A stretch of 64,000 nt of DNA from Ruminococcus bicirculans (ex Wegman et al. 2014) (GTDB lineage Bacteria; Bacillota; Clostridia; Oscillospirales; Ruminococcaceae), in assembly GCF_000723465.1 (NCBI RefSeq), contig NZ_HF545616.1, positions 1,612,001 to 1,676,000 on the forward strand, read 5' to 3'. Positions 8,288 through 17,336 of this stretch are shown here, piece by piece. The notes under the pieces were generated by a model that saw nothing but the letters and a program-made list of their open reading frames with translations, was not told where the DNA came from and searched no databases. Every line of letters starts with the position of its first letter. Position 1 is the first letter of the stretch. The position numbers and the translations under genes were made by a program.

Positions 8288-9580
8288 TTACATATCTTTC
8301 ATTTCATTAAGCACCTGGGCACATAGGAAAAGCGAACCGCATATAAGATTTACTCCGTGAGGATTCTCGTTTATTAGCTGACGTGCCATTTCAAGGGCAG
8401 GCTTTGGACTTTGCTCTGCCCTGCCGCCTGCGTTGGTTATGATGTCGGCAAGGTCAGAGGCAGTTTCGGCTCTGTCGCTGAAACCGTCAACTGTGTAGAA
8501 TTTGTCTACATACGGTATGAGTTTCTTTACAGCCTCGGTGATGTTTTTATCCCTGCACATTCCCATAACGGCGTAACATGGGTGTTTTTCACAATGCTCC
8601 AATACGCCTGCCAAGGCTGACAAGCCGTCGGGATTGTGTGCTCCGTCAAGTATCAAAAGTGGCTCACGGCTGAGTATCTGCACTCTGCCTTGGAGCTGGG
8701 CTTTTTTGATGCCCTCAAAAATTTTATCCTGGGGAATTTTCAGGGTATCGTTTATAAGACGTATACCACTTATGACGCTCATGGCGTTCAGTACCTGATG
8801 TGCGCCACCCATTGTGACTTCATAATGCTGTCCCTTGAACTCAAACTTTGAGCCGAAAACGTCACAGCTTATAAGTTTGAGCTGATTGATGTCGGGGATA
8901 ACGAGCTGAGAAAGATTTTTTACTGCCTGCTCACGGACAGTGCGGATAACTTTCATGTCGTTGCCTGCGCTCAAAACGCATGGGCAGTGGGGTTTTATAA
9001 TGCCTGCTTTCTGATAGGCTATTTTCTCAAGGGTGTCACCTAAAATGGCGGTGTGGTCGAAATCAACTGAGCCTATGACTGTGAGGACAGGCGTTTTTAT
9101 AACGTTGGTGCTGTCCAAAAGTCCCCCAAGACCTGTTTCGAGGACGACTATATCGCAGTTTTCCTCGGCAAAATAGAGGAAAGCTATGGCGGTGGTTATT
9201 TCAAACTGAGAGAAATTTTCACGGTCGCAGTGCATATCGGTGACGGCTTTCACACGCTTTGCCATTTTCGCAAGGGCAGGCTTTGGGATATCAATGCCGT
9301 TTATTTTTATCCTGTCGGTATAGCTTATTATATAAGGCGATGTGAAAAGACCTGTTTTCAGCCCTGCGCACTGAAATACCTCGCTGAACATCTGCGCCAT
9401 TGAACCTTTGCCATTGGTGCCAGCGATATGGACGAATTTAAGGCTGTCCTGCGGGTCGCCAAGGTCGGAAAGCAAGGCTTTTATTCTGGACAGGTCTTTC
9501 ACGGGCTTGCCTGAATGGGAAAAGCTGTTTATAAATTCAAGCTCGTCTATGTCTTTGGTATTTTCTATCAATTCTATCAC
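8288..9580 (-). CDS. folC: Bifunctional folylpolyglutamate synthase / dihydrofolate synthase
   Basis: This 430-residue Mur-ligase-family enzyme adds glutamate to dihydropteroate or to reduced folates with ATP. The P-loop is AGTNGKGS (about residues 53-60), followed by GLFTSPYI with the folate loop, and DFDHTAILGDTLEKIAYQKAGIIK with the metal-binding and carbamylated-lysine region. The C-terminal ligase domain contains LILDGAHNPDG. The start is a GTG at 9580; the uvrC stop TAG and this GTG share one base, so translation is probably coupled. The uvrC-folC pair would be one operon, read towards the terminator at 8259-8285. Confidence 0.93.
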   Translation of the reverse strand: MIELIENTKDIDELEFINSFSHSGKPVKDLSRIKALLSDLGDPQDSLKFVHIAGTNGKGSMAQMFSEVFQCAGLKTGLFTSPYIISYTDRIKINGIDIPKPALAKMAKRVKAVTDMHCDRENFSQFEITTAIAFLYFAEENCDIVVLETGLGGLLDSTNVIKTPVLTVIGSVDFDHTAILGDTLEKIAYQKAGIIKPHCPCVLSAGNDMKVIRTVREQAVKNLSQLVIPDINQLKLISCDVFGSKFEFKGQHYEVTMGGAHQVLNAMSVISGIRLINDTLKIPQDKIFEGIKKAQLQGRVQILSREPLLILDGAHNPDGLSALAGVLEHCEKHPCYAVMGMCRDKNITEAVKKLIPYVDKFYTVDGFSDRAETASDLADIITNAGGRAEQSPKPALEMARQLINENPHGVNLICGSLFLCAQVLNEMKDM

Positions 9581-11421
9581 TACATTTCGTCTATTATTTC
9601 TTTAAGCTCTCTTGCGGTGTCTATATTTACACCTGCGGTCTTTGCAAGCTCCTCTACTGTGGCTTTTTTGAGAGCCTCTTTGGTTTTATACTCGGTTATT
9701 AGCTTGGCGGCTTTTTTATCGCCTATGCCTTTGACCTTGGTTATTTCAAGTCGGTGGGCATTCTTTTTATGTTTCTGTGCCTGATAGGTTATGGCTACTC
9801 TATGGACTTCGTCCTGAATGGCGGTAACAAGATTGAATGCCGCTCTGCACTTTGCAAGGCTTATTTCTCCGCCCCCTGTGGCAACTGCTCTTGTGCGGTG
9901 CTTGGAGTCTTTCACAAGTCCGAACAATGGGCAGGTCACACCCATTCGCTCTAAGACAGGCTCAACAGCATTGACGTGGCCGTTTCCACCGTCAAGCAAG
10001 ATAAGGTCGGGCATAATGGAAAAGCCCTCGTCTGTTTTCTCAAAGTAGTTTCTAAAGCGACGTTCTATGACCTCCTGCATACAGGCATAGTCATTTTGCT
10101 CTGCAACTGTTTTGATAGAAAACTTTTTATAATACTTCTTGCATGGTCTGCCGTTTTCAAAGACCACCATGCCTGCCACCATATTTGTAGAGGCGAGGTT
10201 TGATATATCGTAGCACTCGATATATTTCGGGGTCTTGGGAAGTCCCAATGCTTTGGCAAGCTCCTCAAGGGCGGTTATCTCACGGCTCGTTCTGCCGACT
10301 TTTATGGAGAGATACTCGGTGGCGTTGCTTTTGGCAAGGGTGGTAAGGCGGAGAAACTGTCCTCTTTTCGGAGTAGAGATATTCACGGCATGGTCATACT
10401 TCTGGCGGAGAAATTTCTCTATTATCTCGCCGTTTGTGATATCCTCGTCAAGGAGGATATCTTTCGGTATGCTGTCTTTGGAGGAATAATACTGCATGAG
10501 AAAATCTTCACGCATTTTTACGCTGTCGTCTTTTTCCCCAAGGAAATAGGAAGCCTTATCAAAAAGTCTGCCCCCACGATACATTATAACGCTTGCACAC
10601 GCCATTTCGCCATTTTGAGCAATGGCGATTATATCAGTGTCATGAATATCGTCATTAATTATCTTCTGACTTTCAGCGGCTTTTTGTATGGCTTGGATAC
10701 GGTCACGAAGCTTTGCGGCAAGCTCAAAGTCAAGCTCCTCAGCGGCTTTGTTCATTTCCTCGGTGAGTCTTTCAACTGAATCTGACGAGCCGTTTCGGAT
10801 ATAGTCCACCGCCTGACGGACTATAGAATTATACTCCTCTTTGGAGAATTTCCCTGTGCAAACGCCCATGCACTGCTTTATGTGCATATTAAGGCAGGGA
10901 CGCTGTTTTCTGAAATCCTGCGGAAATTTTCGGGTGCAGGTAGGGAGCATAAAGACTTTATTGGCTTCGATAACGGCTTGTTTTACTGCAAACGAGCTTG
11001 TATAAGGTCCTATATACTCTGCTCCGTCATCGTATTTTTGCAGGACGGCTTGCAAACGTGGATAGTCCTCATTTGTGACCCTGATATAGCTATAGCCCTT
11101 ATCGTCTTTCAGCAGGATATTATACTTCGGGGTATACTGCTTTATAAGAGAACACTCCAGCACCAGGGCTTCAAACTCAGAGTCGGTGACGATAAAGTCA
11201 TAGTCATAGACGTGGGACACCATTTTCCACACCTTTGGCAGGTGATCCTGACACTTTCTGAAATAAGATGTCACACGGTTGCGGAGATTTTTCGCCTTGC
11301 CGATATATATTATCTTTTTCATTTTGTCTTTCATTATATAACAGCCCGGTGAGGTGGTGAGCTTTGAAGTTTTATCACGCAGAAATGGCAGGCGTGGGTT
11401 GTCTTCATCTGTAATGTACAT
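9580..11421 (-). CDS. uvrC: Excinuclease ABC subunit C
   Basis: This 613-residue nuclease makes both cuts around a lesion in nucleotide excision repair together with UvrA and UvrB. The N-terminal GIY-YIG domain is visible (GCYIMKDKMKKIIYIGKAKNLRNRV, about residues 26-50, given here in part). Next come a cysteine-bearing region, a UVR motif (KLRDRIQAIQKAAESQKII), the RNase H-like endonuclease domain with CYDISN and LLDGGNGHVN, and C-terminal helix-hairpin-helix motifs (KVKGIGDKKAAKLI). The length is normal. The RBS AGGAG precedes ATG at 11421. It ends in a one-base overlap with folC. No uvrA or uvrB is in the window. Confidence 0.95.
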   Translation of the reverse strand: MYITDEDNPRLPFLRDKTSKLTTSPGCYIMKDKMKKIIYIGKAKNLRNRVTSYFRKCQDHLPKVWKMVSHVYDYDFIVTDSEFEALVLECSLIKQYTPKYNILLKDDKGYSYIRVTNEDYPRLQAVLQKYDDGAEYIGPYTSSFAVKQAVIEANKVFMLPTCTRKFPQDFRKQRPCLNMHIKQCMGVCTGKFSKEEYNSIVRQAVDYIRNGSSDSVERLTEEMNKAAEELDFELAAKLRDRIQAIQKAAESQKIINDDIHDTDIIAIAQNGEMACASVIMYRGGRLFDKASYFLGEKDDSVKMREDFLMQYYSSKDSIPKDILLDEDITNGEIIEKFLRQKYDHAVNISTPKRGQFLRLTTLAKSNATEYLSIKVGRTSREITALEELAKALGLPKTPKYIECYDISNLASTNMVAGMVVFENGRPCKKYYKKFSIKTVAEQNDYACMQEVIERRFRNYFEKTDEGFSIMPDLILLDGGNGHVNAVEPVLERMGVTCPLFGLVKDSKHRTRAVATGGGEISLAKCRAAFNLVTAIQDEVHRVAITYQAQKHKKNAHRLEITKVKGIGDKKAAKLITEYKTKEALKKATVEELAKTAGVNIDTARELKEIIDEM

Positions 11422-11448
11422 AAATTCTCCTAACTGAAACTAAAAGCA

Positions 11449-11477
11449 AAGGCAATACGAGTTGTCCGTATTGCCTT
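11449..11477 (-). terminator. Terminator after the L,D-transpeptidase
   Basis: An 11-base perfect stem, AAGGCAATACG / CGTATTGCCTT, is followed on the minus strand by a T-rich TTGCTTTTAGTTT. It lies between the L,D-transpeptidase and uvrC. Confidence 0.75.
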
Positions 11478-11488
11478 GCTATTATCTC

Positions 11489-13285
11489 TTACCAATACAT
11501 AAATACAGGAGTACCCATATCTATTTTGTCATAAACGTATTTTGCTTTATCTAAAGGCATATTTATACAGCCGTGTGAGCCCCATGTGCTTGACTTATAA
11601 CGGCTGCCGCCAAAGTTGCCGTTCTGCCATGATGCGTCGTGAAGTCCTATGCCGATAGTGGAAACGTTGTTCCAATAGTCAACATATGAGGCATAAGACT
11701 GTCCGTCTGCTGAGCCTCTGAGGGTCTTGCCCTTTTCCTTATACCAAAGCTTATAAACACCGCCAGGGGTATTTCTTGACTTGCTTGGATAGCCTGAAAC
11801 TATATCAGACTCCATTGCGAGCTTTCCGTCTTTATAATACCACAAATGCTGTGCGGTGAGGTCTACCTCGATATAAGTGTTGCCGTAATCCTTATCGGCT
11901 GTACGCCAATCCTTATTGCAGGTGTACTCATAGGCTGAGTCAGGGTTTACATAGTAGACAGGCTCAGTTTCGGCAGACTCTCCCTTTTCAACAAGGTCCA
12001 CGATAAGGTCGCAGGTCTTTTGCTGGTCTATCCACCAGCCGTAACAGCCCTGGCCCTCGGAGATAGTGATAGTTCCACGCTTTGTGGTCTTGAACTCTCT
12101 GTCCTTGCCATAGGTATCATACTTATCTGCAAGGTCTTCAACATATGCCATTGCCTTATCTTCATCAACTGTATAGCCGGCTTCGGCGTTATCCTCGTCA
12201 AAGGTTATCCAATCCATGATAGTATCACCCGTGAGAGTTTCGGTGGTGTAGATAAAATCGAATGTTATTTCGATATCGTTAAGGTTATTGAGCTTCTTGC
12301 AGGTCTCTTCAAGCATATCCGCTGTTATGGCAGGCTTTTTATAGCAATCTGCCTTTGAGATATCAACGTCAAAGCTACCGTCGTCAATCTGATTTTCCAC
12401 ATAGGAATAAAGCTCGTCTATCTTATTCTCCTCCACAGCGTCGCCCGTGGTTTCTTTTACCACAACATAGCTGTTGTCGTCGCCTTTTTTGATATAGGCG
12501 TCCTCAGGATCTTTTGTGCTTTGGGAGTCAAGCACCTTTCTTTTCAGCACCTTTTCAAGCTTAGCCTTATCGTACTTGAACTTAGATTCAAAAGTGAAAT
12601 CCGTACGCTTCATGGCAGAAGAGAACCATGAATAGTGGTTTTGCTGAGTATAATACTGTGTGATAAGGTTTTGAGTATTATCGTTATAGCCTATTTCAGA
12701 CAGCTTTATGGAAAATGTTGTGCCGTCTTTCTTTGTAACGGTGATGGCTTCGGGGATAACAGCCTGCTCGCTTACGAGCTTATAGGCTTCCGCCTTGGTC
12801 TTTCCGCTGACCTCGATGCCGTTTATATATGTATTTCCAAGAAATCTATCCTTATACGAATTCATGCCCCAGAGATAGAAGCCACCTGCGGCGACTATCA
12901 TAACACCAACAACTGAGCATATTGCTATTGCGACAGTCTTTCCTGACGAGGACTTCTTTTTCTTCTTTTTTCCATTCTTTGAGCCGCTCTTTGAAGTCTG
13001 CTTTGATGCAGGCTTTGCATTTTTACTGCGTGTTTCAGTTGTTTTGGGCTTTTTAGGCTTGATAGTTTCCTCGCCAAAGTCTGAAACTCCTCTTACGGGA
13101 GTGATAGGCTCGTCAAAGCCGCCGTCCTGCATTGCCATATTTTTAGCGATCATTCTTGCCATATCCTCATGGCTCATAGGGCGGTTCTGCGCCTGCGGCT
13201 TTGCGGCTTCATCGCTGTCGAGGGTAAGACCTTTCATATCAAGATCTATACCAAGCTCGTTATCCTTTCTTTCTCTATCGTTCAT
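11489..13285 (-). CDS. L,D-transpeptidase (YkuD) with N-terminal membrane anchor
   Basis: This 598-residue cell wall enzyme forms L,D-cross-links in peptidoglycan or attaches proteins to it. Residues 1-120 are cytoplasmic, low-complexity and end in a lysine-rich block. A single transmembrane helix follows (TVAIAICSVVGVMIVAAGGF, about 122-141), which puts the rest outside. The region about 150-330 looks like the repeated peptidoglycan-binding domain that often precedes YkuD (NTYINGIEVSGKTKAEAYKL). The catalytic domain at the end has GIGLHDASW with the conserved histidine and SHGCINMP with the catalytic cysteine. The gene has a consensus promoter and its own terminator. The domain order matches Firmicutes L,D-transpeptidases. 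Confidence 0.9.
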   Translation of the reverse strand: MNDRERKDNELGIDLDMKGLTLDSDEAAKPQAQNRPMSHEDMARMIAKNMAMQDGGFDEPITPVRGVSDFGEETIKPKKPKTTETRSKNAKPASKQTSKSGSKNGKKKKKKSSSGKTVAIAICSVVGVMIVAAGGFYLWGMNSYKDRFLGNTYINGIEVSGKTKAEAYKLVSEQAVIPEAITVTKKDGTTFSIKLSEIGYNDNTQNLITQYYTQQNHYSWFSSAMKRTDFTFESKFKYDKAKLEKVLKRKVLDSQSTKDPEDAYIKKGDDNSYVVVKETTGDAVEENKIDELYSYVENQIDDGSFDVDISKADCYKKPAITADMLEETCKKLNNLNDIEITFDFIYTTETLTGDTIMDWITFDEDNAEAGYTVDEDKAMAYVEDLADKYDTYGKDREFKTTKRGTITISEGQGCYGWWIDQQKTCDLIVDLVEKGESAETEPVYYVNPDSAYEYTCNKDWRTADKDYGNTYIEVDLTAQHLWYYKDGKLAMESDIVSGYPSKSRNTPGGVYKLWYKEKGKTLRGSADGQSYASYVDYWNNVSTIGIGLHDASWQNGNFGGSRYKSSTWGSHGCINMPLDKAKYVYDKIDMGTPVFMYW

Positions 13286-13346
13286 AACATTACCTTTCCT
13301 TATATAACCTTATTATAATATACTCGTTTTACATTTATTTTACCCT

Positions 13347-13375
13347 ATTATACAACACTATCACCTTTTTTTCAA
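13347..13375 (-). promoter_or_regulatory. Sigma-A promoter of the L,D-transpeptidase gene
   Basis: On the minus strand, TTGAAA (13375-13370), 17 bases, TATAAT (13352-13347). The leader is about 60 bases. A second TATAAT-like site lies nearer the gene without a clear -35. Confidence 0.75.
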
Positions 13376-13511
13376 GGAGTATTTCCTACAATATAAAGAC
13401 AATTTTATGACGATTTCTCAACAGTTTTCATACAGTTGTATAAAAATGCAGTTTTCAAAATGTTATCCTGCATATTTTTCCTATGACAAGGAATTTTTTT
13501 TGCAAAACCTC

Positions 13512-13540
13512 TTGAAAAAGATCACAATAAGTATTATAAT
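13512..13540 (+). promoter_or_regulatory. Sigma-A promoter of ilvE
   Basis: TTGAAA at 13512-13517 and TATAAT at 13535-13540 with 17 bases between. It is divergent to the transpeptidase promoter; the gap 13286-13598 holds nothing else that I can name. Confidence 0.85.
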
Positions 13541-13598
13541 ATATGTGGTAAAGGTTCGCTTGGCGAGCCGATCATTAATTTAAGAAAGAAGGATCTGT

Positions 13599-14669
13599 AT
13601 GTTAGATATCAAGATCGAACGTACCACTACTCCAAAGGAAAAACCGGCTGACGAAACAAAGCTTGGTTTCGGTCACATTTTTACTGACCATATGTTTGTT
13701 ATGAATTATGACGCAGGTCAGGGCTGGCATGACGCTAGGATCGTGCCTTACGGCGACCTTTCACTCTCCCCTGCTGCTATGTGCCTGCACTACGGTCAGG
13801 AGATATTTGAAGGCCTTAAGGCTTATCGTACTGCTGACGGCTCTGTTCAGCTTTTCAGACCTCAGGAGAACTTCAAGAGAATGAACAACTCTGCTGAGAG
13901 AATGGTAATTCCTAAGATAAAAGAAGAGGATATGCTCTACGCTCTGAAAACTCTTGTTAAAATGGAGCAGGACTGGGTACCTCACACAGAGGGCGCTTCC
14001 CTTTACATCAGACCATTTATCATCGCAGTTGACCCATATGTAGGTGTTAAGCCTGCTGACCACTATCTGTTCATCATTATTCTTTCACCTTCAGGCGCTT
14101 ACTATTCAACCGGTCTTAACCCTGTTAAGATCTATGTTGAGAACAAGTATGTAAGAGCCGTAAGAGGCGGTACAGGCTTTGCTAAGACAGCCGCTAACTA
14201 CGCTATCTCACTTGCGGGTCAGGAAGAAGCTCACGAGCAGGATTACGAGCAGGTACTTTGGCTTGATGGTGTTGAGAGAAAGTATGTTGAGGAAGTTGGC
14301 TCAATGAACATCTTCTTCGTTATTGACGGCGAAGTTGTTACACCACAGCTGCTTGGTTCTGTTCTCCCTGGTATCACAAGAAAGTCTGCTATCGAGATAT
14401 GCAAGAAGAAGGGCTACAAGGTAAGCGAGAGAAAGATCTCTATCGAGGAGATCGCTGAGGCTTACGACAACGGCAAGCTTGACGAGGTATTCGGCACCGG
14501 TACTGCTGCTGTTATCTCACCTGTTGGTCATCTTAAGTGGGGCGACAAGGTAATGGAGATAAACAACAACAAGATCGGCCCTGTTTCACAGATGCTTTAT
14601 GATACAATGACAGGCATTCAGTGGGGCAAGATACCAGACGAGTTTGGCTGGATCGTTAAGATCGACTAA
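13599..14669 (+). CDS. ilvE: Branched-chain amino acid aminotransferase
   Basis: This 356-residue PLP enzyme of fold type IV transfers amino groups between glutamate and the 2-keto acids of Val, Leu and Ile. Typical segments are LHYGQEIFEGLKAYR, SLYIRPFIIA, VRGGTGFAKTAANYA with the region near the PLP lysine, LWLDGVERKYVEEVGSMNIFFV and EVFGTGTAAVISPVG. It is the long group of BCATs with an N-terminal extension. The codons are very biased, as in highly expressed genes. The RBS AGAAGGA precedes the ATG at 13599, and a consensus promoter and a terminator frame the gene. Confidence 0.93.
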   Translation: MLDIKIERTTTPKEKPADETKLGFGHIFTDHMFVMNYDAGQGWHDARIVPYGDLSLSPAAMCLHYGQEIFEGLKAYRTADGSVQLFRPQENFKRMNNSAERMVIPKIKEEDMLYALKTLVKMEQDWVPHTEGASLYIRPFIIAVDPYVGVKPADHYLFIIILSPSGAYYSTGLNPVKIYVENKYVRAVRGGTGFAKTAANYAISLAGQEEAHEQDYEQVLWLDGVERKYVEEVGSMNIFFVIDGEVVTPQLLGSVLPGITRKSAIEICKKKGYKVSERKISIEEIAEAYDNGKLDEVFGTGTAAVISPVGHLKWGDKVMEINNNKIGPVSQMLYDTMTGIQWGKIPDEFGWIVKID

Positions 14670-14684
14670 TATCGTGAATAATCA

Positions 14685-14718
14685 ATGCGGTCTGTGCTTC
14701 GGTATAGACCGCATTTTT
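14685..14718 (+). terminator. Terminator after ilvE
   Basis: ATGCGGTCT and AGACCGCAT arms enclose a 12-base loop and are followed by five T. It ends just before the sirtuin ribosome site, so the sirtuin is probably expressed by read-through. Confidence 0.8.
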
Positions 14719-14734
14719 CATAGGAGTGATAAAA

Positions 14735-15445
14735 ATGGAGCTGCAGCAGATAATAGACAAGTCACACAGGATAGTATTTTTCGGAGGAGCAGGGGTATCA
14801 ACAGAGAGCGGCATACCTGATTTTCGGTCGGTGGACGGACTTTACAATCAGAAATATGATTATCCCCCTGAGCAGATACTCAGCCACACGTTTTTTATGC
14901 GGCACACAAAGGCATTTTATGATTTTTACCGTGACAAAATGCTTTGTCTGACGGCAAAGCCTAACAAGGCGCATTACAAGCTGGCGGAAATGGAGAGGGC
15001 AGGCATACTTTCTTCAGTTATCACGCAGAATATTGACGGACTTCACACGGCGGCAGGCAGCAAAAAGGTGCTGGAGCTTCACGGAAGCGTACACCGCAAC
15101 TACTGCATGGACTGCGGAAAATTCTACACTGCGGAGGATATTTTAAACAGCACAGGCATTCCGAAATGCACCTGCGGCGGAATAATCAAGCCTGATGTTG
15201 TGCTTTATGAGGAGGGGCTTGATGATAAAACTGTGACGGAGGCGGTGAGAGAGATATCTCAGTGCGACACGCTTATTATTGCAGGCACTTCTCTGACAGT
15301 TTATCCTGCGGCAGGAATGGTGAGATATTTTCAGGGGGATAATCTTGTGCTGATAAATCGGGACAAGACTTCCATGGACGGCTCCTGCGACCTTGTTATC
15401 CATGACAAGGTGGGGGAAACGTTGGATAAGATAGTGATAAAGTAA
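14735..15445 (+). CDS. NAD-dependent protein deacylase, sirtuin family
   Basis: This 236-residue sirtuin removes acyl groups from lysines, using NAD. The ATG at 14735 is chosen because the in-frame GTG at 14726 overlaps the AGGAG ribosome site. The NAD-binding motif GAGVSTESGIPDFRS lies at about residues 17-31. TQNIDGLH and ELHGSVHRN hold the catalytic histidine, and a zinc knot uses CMDC and CTC. GTSLTVYPAAG near the end closes the Rossmann fold. It follows ilvE after a terminator hairpin and is convergent with the ABC exporter genes. Confidence 0.9.
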   Translation: MELQQIIDKSHRIVFFGGAGVSTESGIPDFRSVDGLYNQKYDYPPEQILSHTFFMRHTKAFYDFYRDKMLCLTAKPNKAHYKLAEMERAGILSSVITQNIDGLHTAAGSKKVLELHGSVHRNYCMDCGKFYTAEDILNSTGIPKCTCGGIIKPDVVLYEEGLDDKTVTEAVREISQCDTLIIAGTSLTVYPAAGMVRYFQGDNLVLINRDKTSMDGSCDLVIHDKVGETLDKIVIK

Positions 15446-15479
15446 TGTTAAACAACGCAATTACAAGGTGAGATAATAA

Positions 15480-15548
15480 ACGGGCGAACACTGTTCGCCC
15501 CTACAGATGTGGATAGCCACATTTGCAGGGGGCAGTGTTCGCCCGTGT
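15480..15548. repeat. Long palindromic intergenic repeat acting as bidirectional terminator
   Basis: The outer arms ACGGGCGAACACTG and CAGTGTTCGCCCGT are perfect complements. Inside them are a second pair (CGCCCCTACA / TGCAGGGGGC) and a loop with GTGG and CCAC. TTTTT follows on the right. The copy is a member of the GGGCG...CGCCCCTAC family and lies between convergent sirtuin and ABC genes. Confidence 0.7.
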
Positions 15549-15560
15549 TTTTATGCTATT

Positions 15561-17336
15561 TTATTCGTCCATATGCTGGGCGGTATAAAGCTTGTAATAC
15601 TCGCCTTTCTTTGCGATAAGCTGGTCATGAGTGCCGCACTCGGCAATGCCTTTGTTGTCGATATACATTATCTTATCGCAGTTTTTGATAGTGGAAAGTC
15701 TATGTGCGATAATAAATGAAGTTCTGCCAACAAGAAGTCTTTGAAGTCCCTGCTGAAGGAGCTTTTCTGTTCGTGCGTCTATTGATGAAGTTGCTTCGTC
15801 AAGGACAAGTATTTTCGGGTCGGAGAGGAGCGTTCTTGCAAAGGAGATAAGCTGTTTCTGTCCGCCTGAAAGCTTTGAGCCACGCTCGTTGACTTCGGTC
15901 ATATAGCCGTCTTTCATTTCGCTGATGAACTCGTCTGCGCAGACTATCTTTGCGGCTTCTCTTATTTCTTCTTCCGTTGCGTCAAGTCTGCCGTAACGGA
16001 TATTATCGTAAATAGTGCCGCTGAAAATAAAGCTGTCCTGAAGCATTATGCCCATTTGTGAGCGGAGTGAATGCAAGGTCGCCTGACTTATATCCTTGCC
16101 GTCTATGGTTATTTTACCGCTGTCCAGGTCATAAAATCTTGACAGGAGAGAAACTACTGTAGATTTTCCTGCGCCTGTTGGTCCAACGAGGGCAACGCTT
16201 TCGCCCGGCTTAACGTCAAAGGAGATATGCTCCAAAACTGTTTTGCCTTGCTCATAGCTGAATGTAACGTCATCAAATTTTACCTCACCTGTGATATCAC
16301 CGATATCCTGAGCATTCGGCTTGTCTGCGATAGTGGCAGGCTCGTCAAGGGTTTCAAAGATACGCTCAAGGTAGGCGATATTGTTGATGAAGTTATTGAA
16401 GATGTTTGACAGGTTCATGATAGGCTGCCAGAAGCTTGAAGCATAGCTTGTCATGGCAACGATAGTTCCAAGGCTCACTGCCGCAGGGGTCAGAACCAGC
16501 AGACCCACCACGAATATTGCGGCTCTCACAAGGGTAGAAACGTTGTCGGTAGCAGGCCAAACAAGGTTAGAATATTTCACGGCGTTTATCCAGCTTTTAC
16601 GATATTTCTCGGAAAGTCTGTCGAATATCTGGGCGTTTTCTTCCTCACGGGTGAATATCTGGGTCACTCTTGCGCCTGTGATGTTTTCCTGCAAATAGGC
16701 GTTAAGGTTTGAGGATTTATTTGAAACGTCCTGCCATGCTTTACGCTGTCTTTTCTTTATCATCATCATTATGACTGCAAATATCGGCAGACCCGAAAGC
16801 ACCACCAATGACAGCTTCACATTCACAAAGAACATGAAAATCATGATGAAAAGCATATTAAGGCACTCGAGTATAACATTGATGATACCGTTTGAGAGCA
16901 TATCCGACACGGAGTTTACATAGTTTACAACTCTGATGAGGATCTTGCCGTGTGGGCGGTTATCGTAATACTCAAACGGAAGTTCCTGCAAATGCTTGAA
17001 AAGGTCGGTACGGATATCGAAGATTATATCCTGACCAACAACTGTCATTATCCTTGAACGGATAGTGGAGAATGTTATGGACACGGCTATAGTGCCGACA
17101 AATGCGAGGGTGAGCAGGACGAGCTGTCCCATATTTTTCTGGGGTATGGTATTATCAAGAGCGTACTGTGTGATGAGCGGTCCGAGAAGTCCTGATATTG
17201 CGGCGAACACGCTCAGCACAAGGGCGGTTATCATTTTGCCCTTATATTTTTTGATATACACAAAGGAGCGTTTCAGGTGGGCGAAGTCGAATGGGGTCTC
17301 AAGGACTTCGTCAACGTCATAACGGTTTCTTGCCAT
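15561..17336 (-). CDS. ABC exporter half-transporter, catalytic subunit of heterodimer
   Basis: This 591-residue protein has six transmembrane helices (about residues 30-310) fused to a nucleotide-binding domain. The Walker A is GPTGAGKST (about residue 385), the signature LSGGQKQLISFARTLL, and the Walker B ILVLDEATSSID with a normal catalytic glutamate. The ATG directly abuts the TAA of the preceding half-transporter, whose last codons contain the ribosome site AAGGAGG. The two proteins therefore form a coupled pair, as in heterodimeric multidrug or lipid exporters (BmrC/BmrD, TM287/288 type). The substrate is unknown. The transcript ends at the palindromic repeat near 15.5 kb. Confidence 0.9.
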   Translation of the reverse strand: MARNRYDVDEVLETPFDFAHLKRSFVYIKKYKGKMITALVLSVFAAISGLLGPLITQYALDNTIPQKNMGQLVLLTLAFVGTIAVSITFSTIRSRIMTVVGQDIIFDIRTDLFKHLQELPFEYYDNRPHGKILIRVVNYVNSVSDMLSNGIINVILECLNMLFIMIFMFFVNVKLSLVVLSGLPIFAVIMMMIKKRQRKAWQDVSNKSSNLNAYLQENITGARVTQIFTREEENAQIFDRLSEKYRKSWINAVKYSNLVWPATDNVSTLVRAAIFVVGLLVLTPAAVSLGTIVAMTSYASSFWQPIMNLSNIFNNFINNIAYLERIFETLDEPATIADKPNAQDIGDITGEVKFDDVTFSYEQGKTVLEHISFDVKPGESVALVGPTGAGKSTVVSLLSRFYDLDSGKITIDGKDISQATLHSLRSQMGIMLQDSFIFSGTIYDNIRYGRLDATEEEIREAAKIVCADEFISEMKDGYMTEVNERGSKLSGGQKQLISFARTLLSDPKILVLDEATSSIDARTEKLLQQGLQRLLVGRTSFIIAHRLSTIKNCDKIMYIDNKGIAECGTHDQLIAKKGEYYKLYTAQHMDE